Assembly (NCBI RefSeq): GCF_036320965.1
Contig: NC_092226.1
Span: 24,428,502 to 24,492,501, forward strand
Direction: 5' to 3'
DNA length: 64,000 bases
Origin: Panulirus ornatus
Lineage: Eukaryota > Arthropoda > Malacostraca > Decapoda > Palinuridae
Part shown: piece by piece, positions 37,050 to 47,558 of the stretch
Numbering within the stretch: position 1 is the first letter of the stretch
Layout of the letters: each line of letters starts with the position of its first letter
Notes under the pieces: generated by a model
Told to the model about the DNA's origin: nothing
Databases searched by the model: none
What the model saw: the letters and a program-made list of their open reading frames with translations, nothing else
Position numbers and translations under genes: made by a program

Positions 37050-37510
37050 AACACACACACACCTGATACTCACCAATCTGCACGCACTTGATTGTTACCT
37101 GTCTGCCCACACCTGATACTTACCTGTCTGCACACACCTGATACTTACCTGTCTGCACACACCTGATACTTACCTGTCTGCACACACCTGATACTTACCT
37201 GTCTGCACACACCTGATACTTAACTGTCTGCACATACCTGATACTTACATACTTGCACACATCTGATACATACTTGCAGACACCAGTTACCTGAATATCT
37301 ACACATACCTGATGCCTCATTATCTACATATACCTGATACTTACCTAGCTACACACATTTGATGCATAACTTCACACATACCTGATAGTTATCTTTCTGC
37401 ACATGCCTGAGAGTTACCCGTTTGCGCACGCCTCATACTTGCCCACAAAAACCTGATACCCCAGTACCTTTACACACCTGATACTTTCATACCTACAAAA
37501 ACTTGATACC
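37050..37510 (+). repeat. 25 bp minisatellite
   Basis: Unit close to cacacctgatacttacctg plus tctgca. Central copies at 37107-37215 are near-identical; flanking copies decay in both directions (catacctgatag, aaaacctgatacc). About 16-18 units. Confidence 0.92.
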
Positions 37511-37539
37511 AACGTATTGCTATCAACTAAGTTACTACA

Positions 37540-37764
37540 CTAAATGCTGTTGATACAAATGGTAACAGGAAAAATGTTGCTAGTGACTTGGGTAACTCGG
37601 TTTCTACAGAGGTCACATATGTCGCAGTTCATCGAATGAAGACACGTCGTCTTGTGTATCAGTTTCTCTTCACACTGCGTCACGTTACGTCTCTTTAGCC
37701 TAAAATTACTTTCAAGGTAATCACAAAATATACAACGTTCCGTCATTCGGTAATACTCTTGCAT
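37540..37764 (-). other. Cys-rich 74-codon open frame, unassigned
   Basis: A minus-strand frame with a Cys-rich pattern (ERCIFCDY, CEEK, CLHSMNCDICDLC) that could be a zinc-binding segment. No family recognised and no supporting promoter or splice context. It may be chance, an exon, or a mobile-element zinc-finger relic. Confidence 0.25.
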
Positions 37765-38099
37765 GTGCTTAAGTATGTTTACACTCTAACAAGGCTCTCA
37801 ACACCGTACTTGTTATGTTCAGAAGTTCGTCATCACACATTTCTCGAAACCGAGGGCATAATTCAGGCTCAGAGCAACAAAAACAGTTCCAGGAACACAG
37901 GTCGTAGTGGGTATATTGCAGACGAGGAATCCATGACTGCCATTTCACTCAACTCTTTTATCCAGGTTTGTACGTTATTGCGATGTTTGTATTTTCAGTG
38001 TACTTCCATGTCATTATCGGTCTTGACTCTTCACTTTCCCACGAACCATCTGCAGGATTTTGCAGGGCATAGTTAACATTCAGAGTCCATAGTATTCGT

Positions 38100-38103
<4 letters not shown>
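37765..38103. other. Unassigned sequence
   Basis: No feature recognised. The 105-codon plus frame at 37759-38076 lacks motifs. Confidence 0.35.

Positions 38104-38166
<63 letters not shown>
38104..38166 (+). repeat. (GA)n microsatellite
   Basis: Pure AG tract. Confidence 0.97.
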
Positions 38167-38168
<2 letters not shown>

Positions 38169-39720
38169 TATGCCAGGGTACCTTTACATGCTTCAGTCTT
38201 CTCTTCCATTTCAATCTATCCCTGTCCCATCTATTCATTTTCCCTTCCAACCTATACATCATAAACTACCACCACACTCCTGATACTGACGGAGGGACGG
38301 GCGTGGGGATAATGGAGAGTCTGATAAGTGATAAAGCTTATGATGGAAATGAAGTAAGATGAAGGAAAGTAATGATGGTGAAGGAAACAAATATTTGTAC
38401 CAGTAAGGTTAGTTGGTTGGTGACGGTAGAAAAGGTAGTAAAGGGAGAGATATGTTGGCTTGGGAAATGAAATTTGGTGAGGTAAACATTGGATGGTGAG
38501 GGAGCATTTGGTTCCTGAGGAGGCGGGAGGCTTGTAACATCATATAGCGGGCCGACCATGGAGGAAAGAAGTGGGAAGGTGGTGTCTAAAACCAGTTTCT
38601 TTCCTGATATTGCAATATTGTAATGATGTTGTCTACTGATATGATGGAGGTTGATAACATTTTCAAATTTAGACTGAAGATCATCATTTAGGTCACTCGT
38701 TATGTGTGGTTAAGTGTCATACTTGATGCATTCGGTAGATGGTCTGTATTTAGTATTTCTGGAACAGATAACAAGTCTTTTTCTCTCTCATCCTGTCCTC
38801 ACCCATGTAAACTGGGAAATTAGGATGCTGTCACTGTCCTTCAGTAAATAACCTCGTCACAACCATCAGTTCGTCCGTTTTCTTGCACTCTCACGTCTTC
38901 GGATCAGTAGGTTATGGTGATTGTATTTCACATAAGGTCTGTCCTAATAGCCTCCAGCGCCGAGCCACATCCCTTCAATTGGCAGTACACACAGTGGTCA
39001 GTTCCTTGTCAGCATTCACTTGAATTTTGCCTCATTGTTTGGTATCGTAAGTTGTAGCTACGGGTCATTCCTGTTGCCAGACAGCTTCATCAGGTCTGTC
39101 TTGCTTTATAGGATCATTATGTGCCTGGCACTACCGTTTTATGCTTCATTGGCATCAGAATATTGCTGACTAGGTATTTCAGTTTCGTGCATTCTTCCAC
39201 ATCACATCAAATCCCACTCATAAGGCGAGGTTTTCTCTGAAACTATATACAACACATTCTAAGCGACATACATTTGTTAAGTTCGAAGATACATTTTTTT
39301 TTTTCTAAGTTCTCCCTCACTCAGTGCTCACGTTTTTGTTCACATGCTGCTTACCCAAGCATTTCCACCTTACGAACGTTCACATTCGAAAAAATGTTAT
39401 TTTCACTCAATGCAGAAAGGATGGTTATCGGATGTTGATCAGCTAAAAATATCATAAAGTAAAAGAAAAGAACATTTACCCAACCTTCAACTTGTTTGCT
39501 CGTCAAACTTAATCTACTGAAGTTTTCATATTACCACAAAGTTCAACGCATGTTAAAGAAAGACCGAAAAAAGATTATTTACAATATGCAAAGGTCAGGA
39601 AAGATTCCACTGCAAAATCGGGATAAGGCCGACTTACAGACGACGATCGAATATAAACCTGTTAGACCTTCATAAGTGGCATCCCATTCAAAAATGAAAA
39701 CTAAGAACACTTAGCACAAT

Positions 39721-39722
<2 letters not shown>
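38167..39722. other. Unassigned sequence
   Basis: No gene or repeat family recognised across about 1.5 kb. Confidence 0.4.

Positions 39723-39813
<91 letters not shown>
39723..39813 (+). repeat. (TA)n microsatellite, LINE tail
   Basis: 91 bp of pure TA, adjoining the 3' end of a minus-strand RTE-like copy. Confidence 0.97.
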
Positions 39814-39816
<3 letters not shown>

Positions 39817-40610
39817 TTTGTCATGCTTTATCGGTGTTTCCTGCGTTAGCGAGGTAGCGTCAGGAACAGATTGAAGCAAGACCGTGCAGCCAGGCTTCAC
39901 AGAACTTTCCATGGCTTACCCCGGGCGCTTCACAGGCCCTGATTGTCTACTGACAGCACGTTGACCCCTATACACAACATCGTTCCAATACACCCAATCC
40001 CATGCATGGCTCTCGCCCTCCTGCACGTTCAAGGCCCCTATCGCTCAAATCTTTTTCGTTCCATCCTTCCATATCTAATTAGGTCTACCTCTTCTCCTTG
40101 TTCCTTCCACTTCTGACACGCATATCCTCTTTGCTAACCTTTCCTCACTCATTTACTCCTTATGTCCAAACCACTTCGTCACACCCTCTTCAGTTCTCTC
40201 AACTACTCTTTTTATTACCACACCTCTCTTTTACTCTTTTATTACTTAATCTATTAAACCACTTCACATCACATATTGTCCATAGTCATTTCAATTCCAA
40301 ATTATCCACCTACCTCCACACATGCTCATGTATAGCCCAAGTATCGCATCTATATGTAAAACCTCGTTGGGATTACTCTACCTTCATACATACCCTTTTG
40401 TGCCCTCCCAGATGAGAACTTCTCTTTCCATACATTCTTCAGTGCTTCCAGAACGTTCGCCCCCTCACCCACCCCGACTCGCTTCCACTTCAACAGGTCC
40501 ATTCGCTGCCACATCCACTCTCAGGTATCTAGAACTCTTCACTTCCTTCAGTTTATCTCCATTCACCTCAGTAGAATTTGCGAGGAACTTTTCCTTATTT
40601 ACACTTTCCT
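39814..40610 (-). mobile_element. RTE-like LINE 3' part, diverged
   Basis: A minus-strand copy beginning at the TA tract with the tail motif tgcgttagcgaggtagcg (39842-39859), then the 3' UTR (ccatggcttaccccgggcgc) and the coding C-terminus back to the region equivalent to about 58920 of the plus copy. Numerous substitutions and small indels; no long sense frame. Plus-strand frames (40098-40415, 40322-40687) are antisense shadows. Confidence 0.85.
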
Positions 40611-41152
40611 ATGAAATTTATATAGCAGTATACTTTTTCCATAAAACATGGCGTATTCTCTTTTTTTTTTTTTCCGCCGACAGTTGAGCCGGAGGGAGAG
40701 GTGGGTGGGTAGATATCTCCTGGTATATCCTGTTGTTCCTACCAGAGTTTACATAACCCTTCATTTGTTGCTTCTCTAATAGTCTGAACTTGCCGTAGAG
40801 GTTGGCAGTGAAGGATGTATCTAAAAGGTTTGCGTAAGTGTAGCTGTTAGAATACCCTGGCATCAATGAGACTGTAAACAACCGAGTAAATAAGTTTATT
40901 TTATTCTCGTTCTGTAGTTCTGTAATTCAGATGATAATGAGTGTGATGAACAGTAGATTTCATGATCATTATTTATGCCATTACTATGAACTCAACGTCA
41001 CAGTAGTAGGTAAATCTCCTTCTAAAAAAACGAAACTGGCCTCACATCTGGCGAGGTGTTTCCTCCTCAGTAGTTAAGTCGAAAGCAGTCTTTTCACATC
41101 TTCCCTCTTTCTCATTTTTTTTTTCAGAATGACCACATTTCACAGCATCGTT

Positions 41153-41153
<1 letters not shown>
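40611..41153. other. Unassigned sequence
   Basis: A T-run lies at 40660-40673. Nothing else recognised. Confidence 0.4.

Positions 41154-41232
<79 letters not shown>
41154..41232 (+). repeat. (TC)n microsatellite
   Basis: Pure TC tract. Confidence 0.97.
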
Positions 41233-41234
<2 letters not shown>

Positions 41235-41369
41235 ACACAACTATTACCCTGGATGGGGCTTTCGGGAACTGACTTGTGCTTGTTTGTTTGAGAGTCATCG
41301 TTGCAACTCGCCTGTCTTCAGAACTTCACTTGTGGAGGATTGTAAAAGGGCACAGTCTGTCTGTTGGCT

Positions 41370-42170
41370 GATACCAGGAACGTTTATCTGTACGCTGATG
41401 AGGAAATGTGTAGCGGATATTAGGCCAAAGCTAGAGATGTATTCTCACGTTTGGTCACAGTACTTAATGAAGCTCAAATAAATGACAAGAGAACGTGCTG
41501 AGGAGAGCAACAAATATTATACCAGAATTAGGAGTACTGAGTTCCAGTGGAAGGTTAGAGGCCATACGTTTGCTAAATATGGAAGAAAAGAGAGTAAGGG
41601 ATGACTTGATCACAACCTCCAAGTTTATAAACCAGTTTGGTGATGTCAGTGAATGAAAGATGCGAGGATAAAACAGTCCAAAACAAGAAACCAAACAAAA
41701 GACTTGTGAGATAAGATGATGAGTACTTACCATAGTATCAGACTAGTGAATCATTACCATAGTATCAAAATAGTGAATCATTACCATAGTATCAGACTAG
41801 TGAATCATTACCATAGTATCAGACTAGTGAATCATTACCATAGTATCAGACTAGTGAATCATTACCATAGTATCAGACTAGTGAATCATTACCATAGTAT
41901 CAGACTAGTGAATCATTACCATAGTATCAGACTAGTGAATCATTACCATAGTATCAGACTAGTGAATCATTACCATAGTATCAGACTAGTGAATCATTAC
42001 CATAGTATCAGACTAGTGAATCATTACCATAGTATCAGACTAGTGAATCATTACCATAGTATCAGACTAGTGAATCATTACCATAGTATCAGACTAGTGA
42101 ATCATTGGAATAAGATGAGTGATGAAATCATAAATGTTGTAAAAAAAAAAAAAGTTGTATGGCAGTAGAG
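41370..42170 (+). mobile_element. CR1/L2-type LINE C-terminal region containing a minisatellite
   Basis: The plus strand, with frameshifts, gives VADIRPKLEMYSHVWSQYLM (canonical LVRPKLEYxSHVWSPYL) and AEESNKYYTRI (canonical QRRATKIIPEL). RLLNMEERRVRDDLITTS and KFINQFGDVSE follow (canonical RRxRGDLITTYKF), and finally YHSIRLVNHWNKMSDEIINVV (canonical FFSxRVVNHWNxLPDEVVNA). This is the RT thumb and C-terminus in the right order. Between the last two blocks the segment YHSIRLVNH has been amplified 14 times. The sequence then runs into an A-rich stretch at 42140-42152. Confidence 0.85.
41721..42105 (+). repeat. 27 bp minisatellite derived from LINE RT codons
   Basis: Fourteen units whose cores are taccatagtatcagactagt followed by gaatcat. 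Units 3-14 are essentially identical; unit 2 carries caaaatagt. Each unit equals nine codons (YHSIRLVNH), so the frame stays open from 41716 to 42168. The last unit leads in frame into the downstream LINE sequence WNKMSDE, showing the array arose inside the element. Near-perfect identity implies recent expansion or homogenisation. Confidence 0.95.
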
Positions 42171-42494
42171 ATAATTCAAGAGACAGGGTCCCACGAGTGT
42201 AAAACTCCATCTCTCGTACGATACAGAATAGGTAACTAGACCACATTCCAGGAAGTATTTATGTGCGGTACAATATTCATGTCACATGTGAGTATATGTG
42301 AGTCAGCGTAGATATCATGTGACAAGATTGATGTAATATCATCGTGGAGTACAGCTCAAGGACTTGAAAAGTGTAACTCCAACCATTTCATTAGGTTCAT
42401 AGACCCGTTCACTCACTTATGCCGGTCGCCGAGAACGTAATGTTCCAAGATCAAAGAGAGAAGGAGAGCAATAAGGAAATCTGTACTCTCCTTC
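42171..42494. other. Unassigned sequence
   Basis: Nothing recognised. Confidence 0.4.
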
Positions 42495-42635
42495 ATACCT
42501 TATGGTCGTACCGTCGTGCTGAAGGGTTGCACCGTCGTGCTGAAGGGTTGTATCGTCGTGCTCAGGGGTCGTAACGTCGTGCTCAAGGGTCTTACGGTTG
42601 AGCTCAAAGGTCGTACAGTCGTTCTTAGAGGTTCA
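42495..42635 (+). repeat. 21 bp minisatellite, gggtcgtacc family
   Basis: Six to seven units close to ggtcgtaccgtcgtgctcaa, spaced 21 bp. Same unit as the array at 15790-16100. Confidence 0.92.
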
Positions 42636-43187
42636 GATTTAACCTGAGGCTTAACAAATGTGAAACTTAGTAGCGAACGTTTCGATCTGAGGAAAGGTAA
42701 GAGTAATGTTCACAGTAGAGCAGTGTTTAGGTTAATGATTAGACATCTATTAGACGAGAGCAGATGTTTTCACCTCTTTACATTACGAGTACCACAATGA
42801 CTTATCCGTCTTCAGGGGGCACACAATACGATGAATATAGAGATACAAATAAAAGTTTAGTTAATTCATTTATTCTTGTATACTAATCAAAGTGGTATGA
42901 CTGTTATAAGCATTAAGTATAAAAGACCAAATGCTAACAAAATAAATCATGTCTGGCTTGCAATTTTTAATGTGATTCAGTGGCACCGTGAAATTCATCT
43001 ATCCTTTATAAAGAACTATTCTAAGACATTTTCAAATGATCATATCAGGTTTACTCGTTTTCTGTTTTCGATGTTGGTCCTTGAAAACGCATTTCACAGG
43101 TGTATATCTGTTAAAAACACACCAAGAACGCTAGCTTCGTCTCCTTGGCAAAACCCCCATTTGAGAGAATCTACTCATATACACACA
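42636..43187. other. Unassigned sequence
   Basis: Nothing recognised apart from AT-rich composition. The 132-codon plus frame at 42876-43274 runs into the repeat at 43188 and is not supported. Confidence 0.35.
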
Positions 43188-43334
43188 TGTATACCAAATG
43201 GCGTCCTAGCTTCGTCTCTTCGATGTATATCAACTGACTCATATCTCTCTCTTGTGTCTCCCCTGATGATGTGATTATTACACGAAAGTGCACTTGGGAA
43301 CTTATCGTGTTTCATTTTCCCCGTGGACTCACAG

Positions 43335-43336
<2 letters not shown>
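43188..43336. mobile_element. ~150 bp interspersed repeat ending at a TA tract
   Basis: Nearly the same sequence occurs at 58252-58382. Shared words are ccaaatggcgtcctagcttc, gatgatgtgattattacacg and ttcattttccccgtggactc. Both copies end aggaa immediately before a (TA)n tract. The copy here has about 20 extra bases (gtatatcaactgactcat). Family unknown to me; probably a SINE or MITE-like element. Strand not determined. Confidence 0.75.

Positions 43337-43372
<36 letters not shown>
43337..43372 (+). repeat. (TA)n microsatellite
   Basis: Short pure TA tract between the ~150 bp repeat and a minus-strand SINE. Confidence 0.96.
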
Positions 43373-43374
<2 letters not shown>

Positions 43375-43499
43375 TTTCTTTTAAACTATTCGCCATTTCC
43401 CGCGTTAGCGAGGTAGCATTAAGAACAGAGGACTGGGCCTTTGAGGGAATACCCTCACCTGGCCCAATTCTCTGTTCCTTCTTTTGGAAAATTAAAAAG

Positions 43500-43500
<1 letters not shown>
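43373..43500 (-). mobile_element. SINE, 5'-truncated copy
   Basis: A minus-strand copy of the 3' half of the 7877-8110 SINE. It has the tail cgcgttagcgaggtagc at 43401-43417, aacagaggactgggcc, ccctcacctggccc, and ttttggaaaattaaaaag. The core gcgactaaaag part is missing: the copy stops at an A-run (43499-43513) corresponding to the T-run spacer of the full element. Confidence 0.85.

Positions 43501-43513
<13 letters not shown>

Positions 43514-43558
<45 letters not shown>
43514..43558 (+). repeat. (TA)n microsatellite
   Basis: Separates the truncated SINE from the 3' end of a minus-strand RTE-like copy. Confidence 0.97.
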
Positions 43559-43562
<4 letters not shown>

Positions 43563-44420
43563 GTACATATACATATCAACATGTACATACATATGCATAC
43601 ACATAAGCAGACATTACATACATATACTTGTACATGTTCATACTTGCTTGCCTTCATCCATTCCTGTCGCTACCCCGCCCCACAGGAAAACAGCATCGCT
43701 ATCCCCTGCTTCAGCGAGGTAGCGCCAGGAATGCAGACAAAAAGGCCACATTCGTTTACACTCAGTCTCTAGCTGTCATGTGTAATGCACCGAAAACCAC
43801 AGCTCCCTATCCACATCCAGGCCCCACAGATCTTTCCATGGTTTCCACCAGACGCTTCACATGTCCTGGTTCATTTCATTGACAGCACGTCGACCCCAGT
43901 ATGCCACATCGTTCCAGTTCACTCTATTCTTTGCACGCCTCTCACCCTCCTCTATGTTCAGGCCCCGATCGCTCAAAATCTTTTCACTCCATCCTTCCAC
44001 CTCCAGTTTGGTCTCCCGCTTCTCCTTTTTCCCTCCACCTCTGACACGTATATCCTCTGTCAATCTTTCCTTGCTCATTCTCCCCATATGTCCAAGCCAT
44101 TTCAACACACCCTCTTCCGCTCTCTCAACCACACTCTTTTTATTTATACTCATTTCTCGTACCCTTACATTACTTACTCACACCTCATATTGTCCTCGAA
44201 CATTTCATTTCCAGCACATCCACCCTCCTCCGCACAAACCTATCTATAGCCCATGCTTCAAAACCATATAACATTGTTGGAACTACTATTCCTTCAAACA
44301 TACCCATTTTTGATCTCCGAGGTAACGTTCTCTCCTTTCCCACATTCTTCATTGCTCCCAGAACCTTAGTCCCCTCCCCCACCCTGTGACTCACTTCTGC
44401 TTCCATGGTTCCATAACAGT
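43559..44420 (-). mobile_element. RTE-like LINE 3' part
   Basis: Minus-strand copy. From the TA tract: a cat/aca-rich variable 3' UTR, a tail-like motif (43708-43724), 3' UTR (gtgtaatgcaccgaaaacca) and the coding C-terminus. The minus frame 43857-44153 reads NKKSVVERAEEGVLKWLGHM, RMSKERLTEDI and RGLNIEEGERRAKNRVNW, matching the intact copy. The frame 44185-44550 reads GTKVLGAMKNVGKERTLPRR, then FEGIVVPTMLYGFEAWAID. Frameshifts between them make it a pseudogene. It ends near 44420, where a tRNA-SINE begins. Confidence 0.9.
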
Positions 44421-44429
44421 ATGTTTCAT

Positions 44430-44580
44430 AACTCGATGGATATTTTGCTCCACGGAAAGAAAAGATTGTTAAGGAAACTGAACTGAAAAAAAGAAAGATT
44501 TCGGCGGGACTCGAACACGGGTCGATTGTTGGTGAGGCAGTTGTGATCACCCATACTCAAATGTCTTTAAAGACATTCGA
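44430..44580 (-). mobile_element. tRNA-derived SINE (candidate)
   Basis: On the minus strand, ggtgatcacaactgcctcac followed by gacccgtgttcgagtcccgc resembles the D-arm to T-arm of a tRNA (B box GTTCGAGTC), comparable in layout to tRNA-Val. A non-tRNA body with a T-run follows. It lies directly between the RTE-like copy and the next SINE. Confidence 0.5.
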
Positions 44581-44581
44581 G

Positions 44582-44800
44582 TTTTTTTTTTTATCTCTTT
44601 CTCTCATATGGTAGCTGAAACGGCTTGGGCATCTGTATGCCCAAATCAAGGCCGACTCGTACCCTAGCCTAAGCCAGGTACTCATTTCATCGACCAAACC
44701 CTGAGAGGATGAACAGTTGGGTTAACTGAGGACCGACTACCGCGACCAGGACTCGAACCTATGCAAACAAGTTAGCCTAGATGGGTAAGGCGCAAGTAGG
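44582..44800 (-). mobile_element. Second tRNA-derived SINE with poly(A) tail
   Basis: The minus-strand order is a tRNA-like B box (aggttcgagtcctggtcgcgg region, 44739-44760), a 150 bp body, tatgagagaaagagat, then a run of A (T-run on plus at 44582-44593). The A box is not clear, so the tRNA source is unknown. B box plus body plus A tail fits a SINE. Confidence 0.55.
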
Positions 44801-45660
44801 CGGCTGGTAGCATTATAGCTACATTGTTGGATAAGATAGGTAACAGTAGAGTGAAGCGGCCGTTATTAACAGGTTAACTGGAGCGGAAAGGTTAAATGAA
44901 GCAGAAATGACCGCTGTAAACGGAAAAAAAAGAAATACAGGTGTTCCCTGCAGATAATCTGTCGCTGTAGGCAACTGGTCATAGAAGACAGATGAGCCAA
45001 CTAAGTAGGTTAGACGCTCAGGACGTGTGACACGTATAAACAGCAGACCCTCCTAGAAAGGCCATTTGTTATAGGAGCCAGGCTGGTGTGTGTGTGTGTG
45101 TGTGTGTGTGTGTGATCGTTGTTGGACATGTTGGTCGCTAGATGTAGAAGATAACTTTAAAACAGGTTACTCGCTGCAGATGGGTGGTCATTTTTTTTTT
45201 TTTTTATATTGACAGGTGTTAACACCACCTTGGTCTTTGTGAGGGATCTGATTGGGTAGACAGGTGGCCATCCTAGACAAGAGGTAGTGGCTTGTACAAA
45301 CAGGTGACGATCGACACACACTGGTCGATAACTGATAGCTTGAACGACCGTTGGAAGATCATTTTAGAAAAGAATTGTTTGCTACGTGTAAGAAGTAATT
45401 GATACACATGTTCAGTCTGCTTGACAGAATCGTCAGTACGAACATTTTTCGCCGTAGGTAGAACATTGTAGACTGTCATTGACAGGTAACTGGTGACGGA
45501 CTGACTCGGATAAAGTGGTTGCTGGTGGTGGCTTGTGGACGATCTTGGACTTGAAAGTCCTTGAAACTGAGATGATCATTGTATACATACGACCGTTGTA
45601 TACAGGTCTGCTGGCTTAGACAGTTGGTCTCTTTAGACTGGAGACTAAGGAGTTCCTTAT
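44801..45660 (+). repeat. Decayed tandem sequence, aacaggt/gaccgtt words
   Basis: Repeated words such as aacaggtta, gaccgttgta, acaggtgac and tagacaggtgg at irregular 30-50 bp spacing suggest a very old minisatellite. A TG tract (45085-45114) and a T-run (45191-45206) interrupt it. No gene recognised. Confidence 0.45.
45085..45114 (+). repeat. (TG)n microsatellite
   Basis: Pure TG tract, 30 bp. Confidence 0.95.
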
Positions 45661-45834
45661 AGCCAGGCTGAGAGCATATTTACTGTCCCTATTGTTTTTG
45701 AAATTTGATATTTTTCAATTTAATGATAACGGAATTTTTGTCATGCATGTGGAGGCGAAGGTGATGCTGTTGATGTCGAGTTGCACTTGCCCCGTGGATA
45801 CAAGGCGATTACTGATGCTTCTCGAGACGGCCCT

Positions 45835-45838
<4 letters not shown>

Positions 45839-45880
<42 letters not shown>
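45839..45880 (+). repeat. (TG)n microsatellite
   Basis: Pure TG tract, 42 bp, shortly upstream of a minus-strand LINE 3' end. Confidence 0.96.
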
Positions 45881-45881
<1 letters not shown>

Positions 45882-45957
45882 TGAACCCAGTTAGATAACT
45901 CGAGTACAGCATGTCAGAGTTCAACTATGAGCTTTCGATATGTATACATATGCATAT

Positions 45958-46435
45958 TTTTTTCTTACTTGGTCTCCGCTTCCCATGTTTGCGAGATAGC
46001 GCTATGAACAGACGAAGAAAGGCAGCATTCGCTCGTATCCATTCTTTAGATGCAATACACCGTAATTATAGTTTCATTTCCACAGCCAGACTCTCCAGAC
46101 CATTCCGTGGTTTACCCCTGGCGCTTCGCATGTCCTGGTTCATTCCACTGACAGCACATCGATTCCTATATGCCACATCGTTCCAATTTACTCTATCCCG
46201 TGCATTCTTTTCACCCTCCTGCATGTTCAGGCCACGATCATTCAAAATCTTTTTCACTATCTTTTCATCTTCAGTTTGGTCTTCCGCTTCTCCTTGTTCC
46301 CTCAACTTGACACATATATCCTCTTTGTTTACCTCTTCTCACTCATTTTCTCCATGTGTCCAAACCATTTCAGCACACCCTCTTCGGCTCTGTCAACCAA
46401 ACTCTTCTAATTACCACACTTATCGTTAACACTGT
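45958..46435 (-). mobile_element. RTE-like LINE 3' fragment
   Basis: Minus-strand copy with the tail motif in decayed form (catgtttgcgagatagcg, 45985-46002), 3' UTR words and C-terminal coding. The minus frame 46066-46305 contains KKILNDRGLNMQEGEKNARD and RVNWNDVAYR. It ends near 46435. Unlike the others it is not next to a TA tract; a T-run precedes it. Confidence 0.87.
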
Positions 46436-47504
46436 TAGGCAAAACTATGTCCCTCACCTCTGTCCTGGAAACCCCACATTATCAACATAATCTGCTTCCC
46501 AAAACCTGAGGGTGTTGCATAGGTGCCGTCACTACTATGAGAAGCAGTTACATATATACGGAGGTTTTACTCGCCTCAGTATAGCATACTGCTCATATAT
46601 TTACGGGAGCTCTTCCTCCGCCTCTCTGTTAGCCAGAGTGGAACCACAAGCCTACCATCGTTATTCTAGCAAACTCACTCCAGCCATCCCTTATTCTTCG
46701 CCGTGACATTGTTACCCTCTTCTTGTTCGTCGGTTATCATTTTGGCCACTGCTCTCGAAGCTCTCTGCTCTGCATGTGTCCATATCACCAAAGCTTTACA
46801 GCGTGATTCGCGTCTGGCAGCTGCTTCCTTTATTTTCTCGGGTGGGGACCGACCGACCACTCGTGGATTGACCGTTACGATACCTCGTTCCTTCCCTCGA
46901 ACCCAAAGCTGTAGAACTCTTTCCTTTCTTCATCTTTCCTTCTTCACATAACGTTCCTGGCCTTTAAGAGTAAGGTTTATAAACACACAAAAAAGATCTG
47001 ATTAATTTTTGTTTTTTCTTGCCATTTTTGCTTTCATTCGAGGTGACCATGATTGGGTCATGTTTTGCCTGTGTCATGTCGTTCACTATAGGGAAAAAAA
47101 AAAAGATCGTAGTTCGATCGTAATCCGCCAGAGGACATCCCTCCAATGACGCTCATCCTGTGAGAAAAAAAAAATCATCATCATCATCATCCCATCATCA
47201 TCGTCGTCCATGACTTCATCAAACACTTTTATGTTTTTGTAGCATTGACGAAAGTTTCCATCTTTGCGGGGTACAAGTTGGATTTGACGAAAGCGGAGAC
47301 CTGTGAAGGGAATTGAGGCCGATCTATGGTTGCTGTTATTCATACCGTCGCCATTAGGGAAACATTTCAGCGTTACGTTTAGTTATGCTGGATACAAGAC
47401 AATGATTTATATTCCAACTTAATTATTCCCCAAGAAGTCCAAGTTTAGTGTTTCTCCTGTCACGGCAATTTTGTCTACTCTGCGGACTGATTTGTGGGGG
47501 AAAT
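46436..47504. other. Unassigned sequence
   Basis: A minus frame at 46675-46860 (MVGRSPPEKIKEAAARRES start) is charged and Ala-rich, but I recognise no family. An (ATC)n stretch lies near 47173-47205. Nothing else is supported. Confidence 0.35.
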
Positions 47505-47505
47505 G

Positions 47506-47540
<35 letters not shown>

Positions 47541-47558
47541 TGTGTGTGTGTGTGTGTG
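47505..47558 (+). repeat. (TG)n microsatellite
   Basis: TG tract with one A interruption. Confidence 0.96.

Noticed and set aside
37050..37510. CRISPR-like regular repeat
   Set aside because: The units are contiguous with no unique spacers and the context is eukaryotic, so it is a minisatellite.
41716..42168. 150-residue repetitive protein
   Set aside because: The array is open only because the unit is 27 bp and lacks stops; it is amplified LINE sequence with no independent start or domain.
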